Assembly: GCA_963721385.1 (NCBI GenBank)
Contig: CAVRJB010000006.1
Location: 1 to 64,000 of the forward strand
Length of the DNA: 64,000 nt
Source of the DNA: DAOMFB01 sp963721385
GTDB taxonomy: Bacteria > Acidobacteriota > Thermoanaerobaculia > UBA5066
Direction: 5' to 3'
In this document: positions 35,051 through 44,445 of the stretch, in pieces
Layout of the letters: each line of letters begins with the position of its first letter
How positions within the stretch are numbered: position 1 is the stretch's first letter
Notes under the pieces: generated by a model
What the model saw: only the letters and a program-made list of their open reading frames with translations
The model's database searches: none
What the model was told of the DNA's origin: nothing
Translations under genes and position numbers: made by a program

Positions 35051-37624
35051 ATGCCTATTTCTCCCGGGGATCGACTCGGCCCCTATGAGGTGATTTCGCT
35101 TCTCGGCTCGGGAGGGATGGGAGAGGTCTACCGGGCAAAGGACACGCGCGTCGACAGGCTGGTGGCCCTGAAGGTCCTCCCGGAGGAGTTCTTCGAAGAG
35201 GAAGAGAGAAGGGCCCGATTCGAGCGGGAAGCCCGCACGCTCGCGAGCCTGAACCATCCGGGCATCGCGGTTCTCTATTCCTTCGAGGAGATTTCCGGCC
35301 GCCACGTTCTCGCGATGGAGTTCGTCGAGGGGGAGACGCTGCGCGAGCGGATCACCGCGGGAGCGCTGCCCGTGCGGAAGGCCGTGGACCTCGGCGTGCA
35401 GATTGCGCGCGGCCTCGCGGCGGCGCACGAGAGCGGCATCGTCCACCGGGATCTCAAGCCTGAAAACGTCGTCCTCACGAAGGACGGGCGCGCGAAGCTT
35501 CTCGACTTCGGCCTGGCGAAGCAGCGCGCCGTCACGGCCGGGGAGGACACGAAGTCGCCGACGCTCGCAAAGGCGACCGACGCCGGCACTCTCCTCGGGA
35601 CCGTCGGGTACATGGCGCCCGAGCAGGTGAGAGGGCAGCAGGCCGACGCCCGGTCAGACATCTTCGCGTTCGGGTGCGTCCTCTTCGAGATGCTGACGGG
35701 CAAGCGGGCCTTCAAGGGCGACTCGGCGGTCGAGACGATGAACGCGATCCTGAAGGAGGAGCCGGCGGAGCCAGACCTCTCGGGCGCGAAGATCCCGTCC
35801 GAGCTCGACCGGCTCGTCCGGCACTGCCTGGAGAAGAATCCCGCCGAGCGATTCCAGTCGGCTCGCGACCTCGCGTTCGACCTCGAGGCGGTCGCGGGGA
35901 GCTCCGCGACCGGCCGGGCGCCCGCACCGGCGTCTTCCCGCGGCGGCCGGCGGTGGGCACCCGCCGCCGCTGTCGCCATCGGCGTTCTCGTCGCCGCGGC
36001 GTCGTATGCCTTCGGGCATTGGAGGGCAAAGCGGTCGAACGTCGCCGTCGCGTCCTTTGCGCAGCTCACGTTCCGGCAGGAGCCGATCTTCAGGGCCCGG
36101 CTCGCCCCCGACGGAAAGACCGTCGTTTACAGCGCGGCAGCGTCCGGGAACACACCGGAGATCTTCTCGCTTCGCTCGGACTACCCGGGGGCGAGCCCGC
36201 GCTCCCTGCGCGCGGGACACCTCCTCTCGATCTCGTCCAAGGGAGATCTGGCGATCCTCACGGGCGCACGGTACAAGGGACACAGCCTCTTCGAGGGGAC
36301 GCTTGCGCGCATGCCGCTGGAAGGCGGCGCGCCCCGGGAGATCCTGGACGGCGTGCGAGAAGCCGAGTGGGCTCCGGACGGGGGGGACCTCGCGGTGATT
36401 CGCGACGTCGGCGGGAAGGACCGCCTGGAGTTCCCGGCCGGAAAGGTCCTCGCCGAGACGGGCGGCTACTTCAGCGACCCGCGTTTCTCGCCGCGCGGGG
36501 ACCGGATCGCGTTCTTCCAGCACCCGTTCAAGTTCGACGATCGTGGAGAGGTCGCCGTCGTGGACCTCGCGGGTAGAAAGACGATCCTCTCGGAAGGCTA
36601 CTGGGGCGAGCAGGGCCTGGCCTGGTCGCAGGCGGGCGACGAGGTCATGTTTTCCGCCGGGAACGCCTACAACAACTTCCGGGTCTACGCGGTCAGCCTG
36701 GCGGGCAAACGCCGGGTCGCGCTGGAAAGCGCAGGAGGCCTGACGATTCACGATATCCGTGCCGACGGGCGCTGGCTCACGACGCGGGACGACTTCTTCC
36801 GTGAGATGCAGGTCCTCGCACCCGGCCAACCGCGCGAACGGGATCTCTCGTGGCTGGACCTCTCCGATCCAACCGCACTCAGCGCCGACGGAAAGACACT
36901 CCTCTTCTCGGAGGAGAGCGGGAGCGTTGGCGTCAACTACGCCGTTTGCCTTCGCCAGACGGACGGGTCGCCTGTCGTCCGCCTTGGAGAGGGAAGTGCC
37001 GGCGATCTGTCGCTTGACGGGAGGTGGGCACTCGCGAACGTGCCGACGGCGCCCCCGCAGCTCATGCTGTACCCCACCGGCGCCGGCGAGCCCCGCAAGC
37101 TCGAGCGCGGCAACCTCCTCAGCTACGAGTCGGCGCACTTCTTCCCGGACGGCAAGAGGGTCCTCGTCTGCGGTCATGAAGACGGGAGGGCCGTCCGGTG
37201 CTACGTGCAGGACGTCTCGGGCGGTCCGCCACGCGCCATCACACCGGAGGGCACGAGCCAGGGATTCGTGTCGCCCGACGGCCGGCAGATCATCGTCAAG
37301 GCGAGCGGCGGCGCTCTCGTGTCTTATCCAGCGGACGGGGGCGCGGCGCGGCCCGTGGCGGGTGCGACCTCCAACGATCAGGTCATCCGGTGGAGCGGGG
37401 GCGGCCGCTCCGTGTTCGTCTCGCGCAGCGGCGAGGTCCCGGCGCGCGTCGAACGGCTCGACGTCGCGACAGGCAAGCGGGAATTTCTGCGGACGGTCGG
37501 GCCCTCGAACCTCACGGGCGTCCTGAGCGTGGGGCCCTTCGCCTTCACCGAAGAGGGGAAGAGCTACGCGTACGCCTGCCGCCGCATGTCCTCGCATCTC
37601 TTTCTCGTGGAGGGGGCTCGATGA
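35051..37624 (+). CDS. K5: Ser/Thr kinase with class-B propeller sensor
   Basis: Intact, 857 residues. Kinase motifs GSGGMGEVYRAKD, ALKVLPEEFF, HRDLKPEN, DFGLAKQRAV, MAPEQVRGQQADARSDIFAFG. Membrane helix about 301-321 (APAAAVAIGVLVAAASYAFG). The sensor differs from K1-K4: it begins QLTFRQEPIFRARLAPDGKTVVYSA and ends RVERLDVATGKREFLRTV...YACRRMSSHLFLVEG, the type also found in K8 and K9 (class B). It lacks the YQSNESGR...FPGPG signature of class A. The ATG at 35051 is preferred over an upstream ATG because the kinase domain begins at the usual distance and the promoter lies between them. Its stop overlaps the start of the K6 remnant. Confidence 0.92.
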   Translation: MPISPGDRLGPYEVISLLGSGGMGEVYRAKDTRVDRLVALKVLPEEFFEEEERRARFEREARTLASLNHPGIAVLYSFEEISGRHVLAMEFVEGETLRERITAGALPVRKAVDLGVQIARGLAAAHESGIVHRDLKPENVVLTKDGRAKLLDFGLAKQRAVTAGEDTKSPTLAKATDAGTLLGTVGYMAPEQVRGQQADARSDIFAFGCVLFEMLTGKRAFKGDSAVETMNAILKEEPAEPDLSGAKIPSELDRLVRHCLEKNPAERFQSARDLAFDLEAVAGSSATGRAPAPASSRGGRRWAPAAAVAIGVLVAAASYAFGHWRAKRSNVAVASFAQLTFRQEPIFRARLAPDGKTVVYSAAASGNTPEIFSLRSDYPGASPRSLRAGHLLSISSKGDLAILTGARYKGHSLFEGTLARMPLEGGAPREILDGVREAEWAPDGGDLAVIRDVGGKDRLEFPAGKVLAETGGYFSDPRFSPRGDRIAFFQHPFKFDDRGEVAVVDLAGRKTILSEGYWGEQGLAWSQAGDEVMFSAGNAYNNFRVYAVSLAGKRRVALESAGGLTIHDIRADGRWLTTRDDFFREMQVLAPGQPRERDLSWLDLSDPTALSADGKTLLFSEESGSVGVNYAVCLRQTDGSPVVRLGEGSAGDLSLDGRWALANVPTAPPQLMLYPTGAGEPRKLERGNLLSYESAHFFPDGKRVLVCGHEDGRAVRCYVQDVSGGPPRAITPEGTSQGFVSPDGRQIIVKASGGALVSYPADGGAARPVAGATSNDQVIRWSGGGRSVFVSRSGEVPARVERLDVATGKREFLRTVGPSNLTGVLSVGPFAFTEEGKSYAYACRRMSSHLFLVEGAR

Positions 37625-37746
37625 GCCTCGTGCCCGGCACGAAGCTCTGCCCGTATGAAATCCTCGGCGCCGGGGGGATGGGGGAGGTCCTCCGGGCTAC
37701 GGACGCGCGTCTCGGGCGAACGGTCGCCCACGATCGATCCAGCTGA
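37621..37746 (+). pseudogene. K6: truncated kinase remnant (41 codons)
   Basis: The frame begins ATGAGCCTCGTGCCCGGCAC, like the kinases, overlapping the K5 stop in the same ATGA manner, and encodes MSLVPGTKLCPYEILGAGGMGEVLRATDARLGRTVA before ending in unrelated HDRSS and TGA. Compared with K8 it lacks three residues before the P-loop and everything after the position of Val38-Ala39, including the catalytic lysine. It cannot be a kinase. It looks like what is left after a deletion or recombination between tandem copies, though a short leader-like role cannot be excluded. Confidence 0.8.
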
Positions 37747-37757
37747 GAATGCCAGCG

Positions 37758-37772
37758 TATACTGAGTCTCAG
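37758..37772 (+). promoter_or_regulatory. TATACT -10 box overlapping palindrome CTGAGTCTCAG
   Basis: TATACT (37758-37763) overlaps the 11-bp palindrome CTGAGTCTCAG (37762-37772), followed at once by AGGAGG and the ATG at 37782. The palindrome is the same as that at 2511-2521. Confidence 0.45.
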
Positions 37773-37781
37773 GAGGACTAG

Positions 37782-38264
37782 ATGTTCAAGCGGAGTGTCG
37801 TTGTTTTCGGAATCGTGTGCGTAGGACTTTTCCTGGCCGCCCCGCCCCTGTCGGCCCAGGAGGTCAAGGCCTCGGGCACGAATATGTTCACACCGAAGGT
37901 CGTCGAGACCTTTTCGCTGCCGGACGGTTCGGTCGCAAATCGCGTGTTCTTTCCCGGCTTCATAACGGCGGACGATCCGTCGAACCCGCTTCGACTGGCG
38001 AGCATGACCTGCGCGGGCACGGCGGTCACCACCAAGGACGGGAAGCCCATTCGATCCGCCGGAACCTGCGACTCCGTCGACGCGCAGGGCGATGTGGCGT
38101 TCTACTGGTGGCGCGCCGACGAAAAGAACGGAGGCCGCTGGGGCTTCCTGGGCGGAACCGGGAAGTGGACGAACGTCGAGGGCGGCGGCACCTACGAGCC
38201 GACTTTCAAGTGGAAGGACGGACGAGAGGGCAACAACTGGAAGGGGACCTGGAAGACGAAGTAG
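37782..38264 (+). CDS. Secreted protein of unknown function
   Basis: A 160-residue protein with a clear signal peptide (VVVFGIVCVGLFLAAPPLSA, cut before QEV). The mature part is rich in beta-prone and aromatic residues, has two cysteines (in SMTCAGTA and AGTCDSV) that could form a disulfide, and ends with GKWTNVEGGGTYEP and NNWKGTWKTK. The alternating Gly/Trp pattern suggests a small beta barrel. I do not recognise a family. It has its own promoter and ribosome-binding site, sits between the K6 remnant and K7, and could be a ligand or accessory protein for a neighbouring kinase (inference). Confidence 0.8.
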   Translation: MFKRSVVVFGIVCVGLFLAAPPLSAQEVKASGTNMFTPKVVETFSLPDGSVANRVFFPGFITADDPSNPLRLASMTCAGTAVTTKDGKPIRSAGTCDSVDAQGDVAFYWWRADEKNGGRWGFLGGTGKWTNVEGGGTYEPTFKWKDGREGNNWKGTWKTK

Positions 38265-38328
38265 GCCGAGCCGGGCCTGCGAAACCCGGGCCTCGGGGTG
38301 AGCCCGCCGCACTCGCGGGGCACCGGGA

Positions 38329-41300
38329 ATGATCGGCCGAAGCCTCGCCCACTACCGGATCACCGCCGCAATCGGCGCCGGCGGCATGGGCGAGGTGTTT
38401 CGCGCCACCGACACGAAGCTCGGCCGCGAGGTGGCCCTGAAGGTACTGCCGGCCGAGATGGCCTCGAGCCCGGAGCGCCTGGAGCGATTCCAGCGCGAGG
38501 CGAAGGCGCTCGCCGCCCTCGACCACCCGGGAATCGTCGGCGTCTACTCTGTCGAGGAAGTTGACGGAGTCCACTTCCTCACCATGCAGCTCGTCGAGGG
38601 CCAGCCTCTCGACCGCGTTATCCCCGCGAGCGGCCTGCCGCTAGAACAGCTGTTCGGGCTCGGCACCGCTCTCGTCGACGCGCTGGCCGCCGCCCACGGG
38701 AAGGGGATCGTCCACCGCGACCTCAAGCCCGCCAACATCATGGTAACGGCCGACGGACGGGTGAAGGTTCTCGACTTCGGCCTCGCCAAGGTCGCCGTCG
38801 CGGGGAGCGGCAAGGGGACCGAATCCTCCATACAGACCGAGATGAAGACGAGCGAAGGCGTGGTGATGGGAACCGTCCCGTACATGTCGCCGGAGCAGAT
38901 CGAGGCGAGGCCCCTCGACCACCGGACCGACATCTTCTCGCTCGGCGTCGTGCTTTACGAGATGGCGACGGGCGGAAGGCCGTTCGCCGGCGATTCGTCG
39001 CCTGCGCTCATGTCCTCGATCCTGCGGGACGAGCCGAAGCCCGTCGCGAAGCAGCGTCCCGACGCGCCTGACGGCCTCTCCCGGTTGGTGGGTCGATGCC
39101 TCGAGAAGCGGCCGGACGACCGGATCCAGACTGCGAGCGAGATCCTCGCCGAGCTGAAGATGCTGCGCCGTGCGCACGAGTCCGGCGCCTCCGCGTCCGT
39201 TTCGAAGGCGGCGGCCGATTCGGGCGCGGCTCGCGCCGAGGAAGGCTTCTGGGTCGCGGTGTTGCCGTTCAAGTACAGCGGCGCCAACGCCGACCTCACG
39301 GCCCTGGCCGAGGCGATGTCCGAAGAGGTCGTCACGGGCCTGTCGCGCTTCTCGTACCTTCGGGTCATCTCGCGCGGCTCCACGTCGCGGTACGCCAACG
39401 CGGCTGTCGACGTGCGGGCGATCGGCAATGAACTGGGCGCGCGCTATGTGATGGAAGGCAGCCTGCGTCAGGCCGGGACCAAGCTGCGGCTCGCCGTTCA
39501 GCTCGTCGATGCGACCAGCGGCGCTCATCTCTGGGCCGAGAACTTCGAACGCACCTTCAGTCCCGAGACGGTCTTCGAGCTACAGGACGATCTGGTTCCG
39601 CGGATCGTCTCGACGGTTGCCGACATGTACGGCGTCCTGACCCGCAGCATGAGCGAGGCGCTCGGCGGCAAGGCCGATGAGGAGTTGAGTCCTCACGAAG
39701 CGGTGCTGCGCGCCTTTGGCTACATGGAACGAGTCACGCCGGAAGAACATGCGCGCGTGAGACGGATTCTGGAACGGGTCGTCAGCATTGCGCCCAATCA
39801 GAGCGATGCATGGGCCATGCTGGCGAACCTGTACTGGGAAGAGCATGCGCACGGATTAAACCCGCAGCCCGACCCGCTGGGGCGGGCGCTTGTGGCCGCG
39901 CGGCGCGCCGTGGAGGCGGCGCCCTCCAACAACCTTGCCCACTACGCTCTCGCGTCCACGCTGTTTTTCCAAAAGGACTTTCTGGCTTTTCGTTCCGCGG
40001 CGGAGCGGACGATCGAACTGAACCGCATGGATGGTTCCGTTGCGGCGTACATCGGAAATCTCATCGCCTATGCCGGTGACTGGAAGCGCGGCTGCGCGTT
40101 GGTGGAATCCGCCATGCAGCTCAATCCCCGCCATCCGGGCTGGTACTGGTTCGTCAATTTCAACGACGCGTATCGCCAGCGCGATTACCGCGGCGCCCTT
40201 GGTTTCGCCCTCAAGATCAACTTGCCGGGAAATTTCTATACCCACGCCGTGATTGCGATGGCCTACGGGCAGCTTGGCATGCGCGAAGAGGCCCGGAAGT
40301 CGCTGCAGGAACTGCTTGCGATCCGGCCCGACTTTGCCAAGACGGCACGCGAAGAATTTGGGAGATGGTTTCACGACCTGGCATTCATCGAACACCAGCT
40401 CGACGGCCTCCGCAAGGCGGGGCTGGACGTGCCGGCGCCGGAGCGAGCCGACCGGGCGGCAGCGGCGCGCGACGCGGCAGTCTCGATCGCGGTCCTCCCG
40501 TTCACCGACATGAGCGCGGCGAAGGACCAGGACTGGTTCTGCGAGGGGATGGCCGAGGAGATCATGAACGCGCTCGCAGGAATCGAAGGCATTCGCGTCG
40601 CGTCCCGGACGTCGGCGTTCCAGGCCCGGCGGCACGGGGCGGACCTGCCAGCGATCGGGCGCGCGCTTTCCGTGGGTCAGGTCCTGGAGGGAAGCGTGCG
40701 GACGGCGGGCGACCGCTTGCGGGTCACCGCCCGGCTGGTCGACGTGGAGACCGGATACCAGCTCTGGTCGGAGCGCTTCGACCGGAAGGCCGAGGACGTT
40801 TTCGCCGTCCAGGACGAGATCGCCGCGGGTGTCGTCAAGGCGGTCCAGGCCCGGCTCGCCCCGGGAGAACGGGCCGTCCGCGCCCGCCCGCGCGCCGCGA
40901 ACCTCGAGGCCTACCGCAGCTACTTGAAGGGTCGGCACCTTCGGGGGAAGGAGGACCATGCCGGGGCCCTTCGCGCCTTCGAGGAGGCCGTCCGCCTCGA
41001 TCCGTCTCATGCGCCTTCGTGGACTGGCCTCGCGGAGATCACCGTCCTCGCGTCCGTCTTCGGCCTGATCCCCGCACGCGACGCCTGCGCCACGGCGAGA
41101 AAGGCGCTGGCCACTGCGACACGATTACTGGGAGAGTCGGCCGACGGCCTCCATGTCGAGGCTTTCGTGGCCTGGATCGAAAGAAGATGGGCGGCGATGG
41201 AGGTCGCCTGGCGCCGGGCGATCGAGCTCCAGCCCGATCACGTCCTGGCCCTGGCCTCGTTCGGCATCGTCCTCTGCACACGCCAAAGGCTCGACGAAGC

Positions 41301-41838
41301 GTTGCCGTTCCTCGAGCGCGCACGGCAAGCCGATCCCCTCGCCTCCTTTCCCTATGCCCTCACCGGATCGGGCTTCCTGAACTGCGGGAGGCCTCAGGAA
41401 GCTCTGCGTTACCTCGAGGACGCGCTCTCCTTCGACAAGGAGGACGCCACGGCCCTGGACAATGCGGGCATGGCCAGGATTGCCCTGGGTCGCCTCGAGG
41501 AAGGCATCGCAACGCTCGAGCAAGTGGTCGCGGTTTCGCACCGCGGGGCCCACTTCCTCGGTACGCTGGGGTGGGCGCTCGCGACCGCAGGCCGGAAAGG
41601 CGAGGCCCGGACGATCCTCGAGGAGCTGCGAGCACGGCCGCCGGCGGCGCCCACCGTCGTCTCCGAGGCCTGGCTGCTCGGCGCGCTCGGGGAGGTCGAT
41701 GCGGCCTTCGAGGTAGTCGCGCGAGCGGAAGAAGAGTGTCTGGCCTACCTCTACTTCACCGGACTCCCCGGCTTCGACCCGCTGCGCGGCGACCCGCGAT
41801 TCGCAGCGTTGCAGAAGCTGCTGGGTCTGTCGTCATGA
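38329..41838 (+). CDS. K7: Ser/Thr kinase with two TolB-like/TPR modules
   Basis: Intact, 1169 residues, and unlike all neighbours. Kinase 9-275 (GAGGMGEVFRATD, Lys in VALKVLP, HRDLKPAN, DFGLAKVA, MSPEQIEARPLDHRTDIFSLG). There is no membrane helix and no propeller. Instead two successive modules follow, each a TolB/FlgO-like domain plus tetratricopeptide repeats. Module 1 is about 305-435 (VAVLPFKYSGANADLTALAEAM, YVMEGSLR, GAHLWAENF) with TPRs to 705. Module 2 is about 717-860 (IAVLPFTDMSAAKDQDWF, VLEGSVR, GYQLWSERFD) with TPRs to the end. Such modules usually accompany adenylate cyclases. The first TPR stretch (39690-40440) has softer codon use than the rest. The protein is probably cytoplasmic. 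Its stop overlaps the K8 start. Confidence 0.92.
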   Translation: MIGRSLAHYRITAAIGAGGMGEVFRATDTKLGREVALKVLPAEMASSPERLERFQREAKALAALDHPGIVGVYSVEEVDGVHFLTMQLVEGQPLDRVIPASGLPLEQLFGLGTALVDALAAAHGKGIVHRDLKPANIMVTADGRVKVLDFGLAKVAVAGSGKGTESSIQTEMKTSEGVVMGTVPYMSPEQIEARPLDHRTDIFSLGVVLYEMATGGRPFAGDSSPALMSSILRDEPKPVAKQRPDAPDGLSRLVGRCLEKRPDDRIQTASEILAELKMLRRAHESGASASVSKAAADSGAARAEEGFWVAVLPFKYSGANADLTALAEAMSEEVVTGLSRFSYLRVISRGSTSRYANAAVDVRAIGNELGARYVMEGSLRQAGTKLRLAVQLVDATSGAHLWAENFERTFSPETVFELQDDLVPRIVSTVADMYGVLTRSMSEALGGKADEELSPHEAVLRAFGYMERVTPEEHARVRRILERVVSIAPNQSDAWAMLANLYWEEHAHGLNPQPDPLGRALVAARRAVEAAPSNNLAHYALASTLFFQKDFLAFRSAAERTIELNRMDGSVAAYIGNLIAYAGDWKRGCALVESAMQLNPRHPGWYWFVNFNDAYRQRDYRGALGFALKINLPGNFYTHAVIAMAYGQLGMREEARKSLQELLAIRPDFAKTAREEFGRWFHDLAFIEHQLDGLRKAGLDVPAPERADRAAAARDAAVSIAVLPFTDMSAAKDQDWFCEGMAEEIMNALAGIEGIRVASRTSAFQARRHGADLPAIGRALSVGQVLEGSVRTAGDRLRVTARLVDVETGYQLWSERFDRKAEDVFAVQDEIAAGVVKAVQARLAPGERAVRARPRAANLEAYRSYLKGRHLRGKEDHAGALRAFEEAVRLDPSHAPSWTGLAEITVLASVFGLIPARDACATARKALATATRLLGESADGLHVEAFVAWIERRWAAMEVAWRRAIELQPDHVLALASFGIVLCTRQRLDEALPFLERARQADPLASFPYALTGSGFLNCGRPQEALRYLEDALSFDKEDATALDNAGMARIALGRLEEGIATLEQVVAVSHRGAHFLGTLGWALATAGRKGEARTILEELRARPPAAPTVVSEAWLLGALGEVDAAFEVVARAEEECLAYLYFTGLPGFDPLRGDPRFAALQKLLGLSS

Positions 41839-44445
41839 GCCTCGCGCCCGGCACGCAGCTCGGCCCGTACGAAATCCTGGCCCCGATCGGCGCGGGCGGG
41901 ATGGGGGAGGTGTACAAGGCCAAGGACACGCGCCTCGAGCGGACGGTTGCGCTGAAGGTCCTGCCGGAGGCGTTCTTCGAAGACAACGAACGAAGGGTCC
42001 GCTTTGAACGCGAAGCGAAGCTGCTCGCGGCGCTGAACCACCCGAACATTGCAGCCATCTATTCATTCGAGGAAATCCCGGGTTCTTCGGGTTCCTCCGG
42101 CCGCCACCTTCTCGTCATGGAACTTCTCGAAGGCGAGACGCTGCGCCTTCGGCTTGAAGAGGGGCCGATCCCGCAGCGCAAGGCCTTCGAGTACGGAATG
42201 CAGATCGCGCAGGGGCTGGCCGCGGCGCACGAGAAGGGGATCGTCCACCGGGATTTGAAGCCCGAAAACCTCTTCGTGACGTTCGAAGGGCGGGTGAAGA
42301 TCCTCGACTTCGGCCTTGCCAAGGCGGCGTCGGCGGCCGCCGAGGGAACGCAGTCGCCGACACTGACGGCGACGGAACCGGGTACGGTGATGGGGACGGT
42401 GGGCTACATGTCGCCCGAGCAGGTGCGCGGGAAGCCCGCGGATCGGCGCTCGGACATCTTTTCCCTCGGCTCGATCGTCTACGAGATGCTCGCCGGCGAA
42501 CGGGCATTCCGCGGCGACTCGGCGGCCGAAACGATGGCCGCGATCGCGCAGAAGGACCCGCCGGAGCTCGCGCAGCCGACGGGCCGGTTCGCTCCCTCGA
42601 TCGAGCGGGTTCTGCGCCACTGCCTGGAGAAGAAGCCCGAAGACCGTTTCGACACGGCGCGCGACCTCGCTTTTGCGCTCGAGTCGGCGATGAGCGGCCA
42701 GAGTGCGCCGAGCGTCGGCGCGACGGCGGGAAGTTCCCGCCGGGTGCTGCCGGCGGTGCTCGCCTCCGCCGCGATCGTCGTCGCGCTCGGGGCCGGGCTG
42801 TTTCTCGGCGGCCGCCTTCATCCGCCGTCCGCACCGCGCATCCGTCAGATCACGTATCACCGCGGCCTCATCGAGGACGCGCGGTTCTCGCCCGACGGAC
42901 AGACCGTCGTCTTCGGGTCGACCCGGCGGGACGAGCCGCTGCGGACGTACGTGACCCGACTCGACTCGATCGAGTCGCGAACTCTCGACCTGCCCGCCGG
43001 CGCCACGGTGCTCGGAATCTCCCGAACCGGCGAAATGGCATTGCTTCTCGGCTGCGTGCACCGCGGCTACTGGATGCGCAGCGGCACCCTCGCGCGCGTG
43101 GCACTGGGGGGCGGCACGCCGCGCGAGATCCTGGAACACGTGGCGGACGCGGACATCTCCCCTGACGGGAAGGAATTCGCCGTCGTCCGGGAGGTCGGCA
43201 AGCTCCAGCGGCTGGAGTTTCCGGTCGGCAAGCCGGTTTTCGAGACCGACGGCTGGGTGAGCCACCCGCGCGTCTCTCCGGACGGAGCGAGGGTCGCCTT
43301 TCTCGAGCATCCGGTCTACGGCAACGATTTCGGTTACGTCTCCCTGGCCTCGGCCGGCGGGCGGGCGGCACGGTTGACGGGCGTCTGGGCGGGCGTGCAG
43401 GGTCTCGCCTGGTCGCGCGACGGAACGGAAATCTGGTTCACCGGGTCCTCGGAGGAATCGGAGGGGGTGGCCAACGGAGGGCGGCACCAGCTCTGGGCGG
43501 TCCGGCCGGGCGGGAAGCACCGGCTGGTGTACGGCCCTCCCATGGACCTCTCTCTCCGCGATATCTCGCCGGCGGGCACCGTCCTCCTCTCAGGCGAGGA
43601 CCGGCGCGGCGAGGTCGGAGGGCTCGTGCGAGGCGAAACGAGGGAGCGGGACTTCTCCACCTGGAAAGACGAAGCGGTCAACGGGATCTCCGGGGACGGT
43701 GCCATTTACACCGGGATCGAGCAGAGCGCCCCGGGGGCGGGCCTCGAGCCGTTTCTCTACTACAGGCGGGTCGGTGAATCCGCGCCCGTCCGGCTTGGAA
43801 ATGGCTCCTCCCTCGGGATGTCTCCGGACGGCCGGTGGATCCTGAGACGGGCCACCTCGGAGCAGGGCGCCGTTTCGCTGACGCTCCTCCCGACGGGCCC
43901 CGGAGATCCCCGCCCGCTGCCGATCGGAAACGTCCGCCCGCGCGCCGTCCTGCACGAGCCGGCGCGGTGGTCGCTCGATGGACGCCGGATCCTTTTTTCA
44001 GGGGCAGAACCGGACCGCCCGGCTCGGACCTTCTTCCTCGACCTCGCCGGGGGAGGCCCGCATCCCGCCACGCCCGAGGGGAGCAGCCTCGGTGTGCTTT
44101 CGCCAGATGGTGAATCGGTCGCGACACGTCGATGCCGCGGGACGAATCCTCGTCTATCCGGCCGCCGGTGGCTCGCCGACGGAGGTCCGCGGAGCTCTTC
44201 CCGGAGACCTCCCGCTCGAGTGGGAGCTCGGCGGACGGGCCCTTTTCGTCTGGGACCGAACCTGGCCGGCGCGCATCCACCGACTCGAGCTCGGCTCCGG
44301 ACGCAGAACTCTCTGGAAAGAACTCGCGCCCGATCCGGTCGGACTCCTGTACGGCAACGTGATTCTCACCCGGGACGGCAAGCACTACGTCTATCGGCTC
44401 CGGCGCGTCTATTCCGAGCTGAACGTGGTGGAGGGCCTCCGGTGA
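41835..44445 (+). CDS. K8: Ser/Thr kinase with class-B propeller sensor (one frameshift)
   Basis: 869 residues after correction. Kinase: GAGGMGEVYKAKD, ALKVLPEAFF, HRDLKPENLF, DFGLAKAASA, MSPEQVRGKPADRRSDIFSLG, with a Ser/Gly run (PGSSGSSGRHL) in the strand 4-5 loop. Membrane helix about 304-325 (VLPAVLASAAIVVALGAGLFLGG). The sensor resembles K5 and K9: QITYHRGLIEDARFSPDGQTVVFGS at its start and RIHRLELGSGRRTLWKELAPD near its end. An extra C at 44127 splits the last blade; removing it joins GESVAT to VDAAGRILVYP. ATG and stop overlap K7 and K9 by 4 bp each. Confidence 0.9.
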
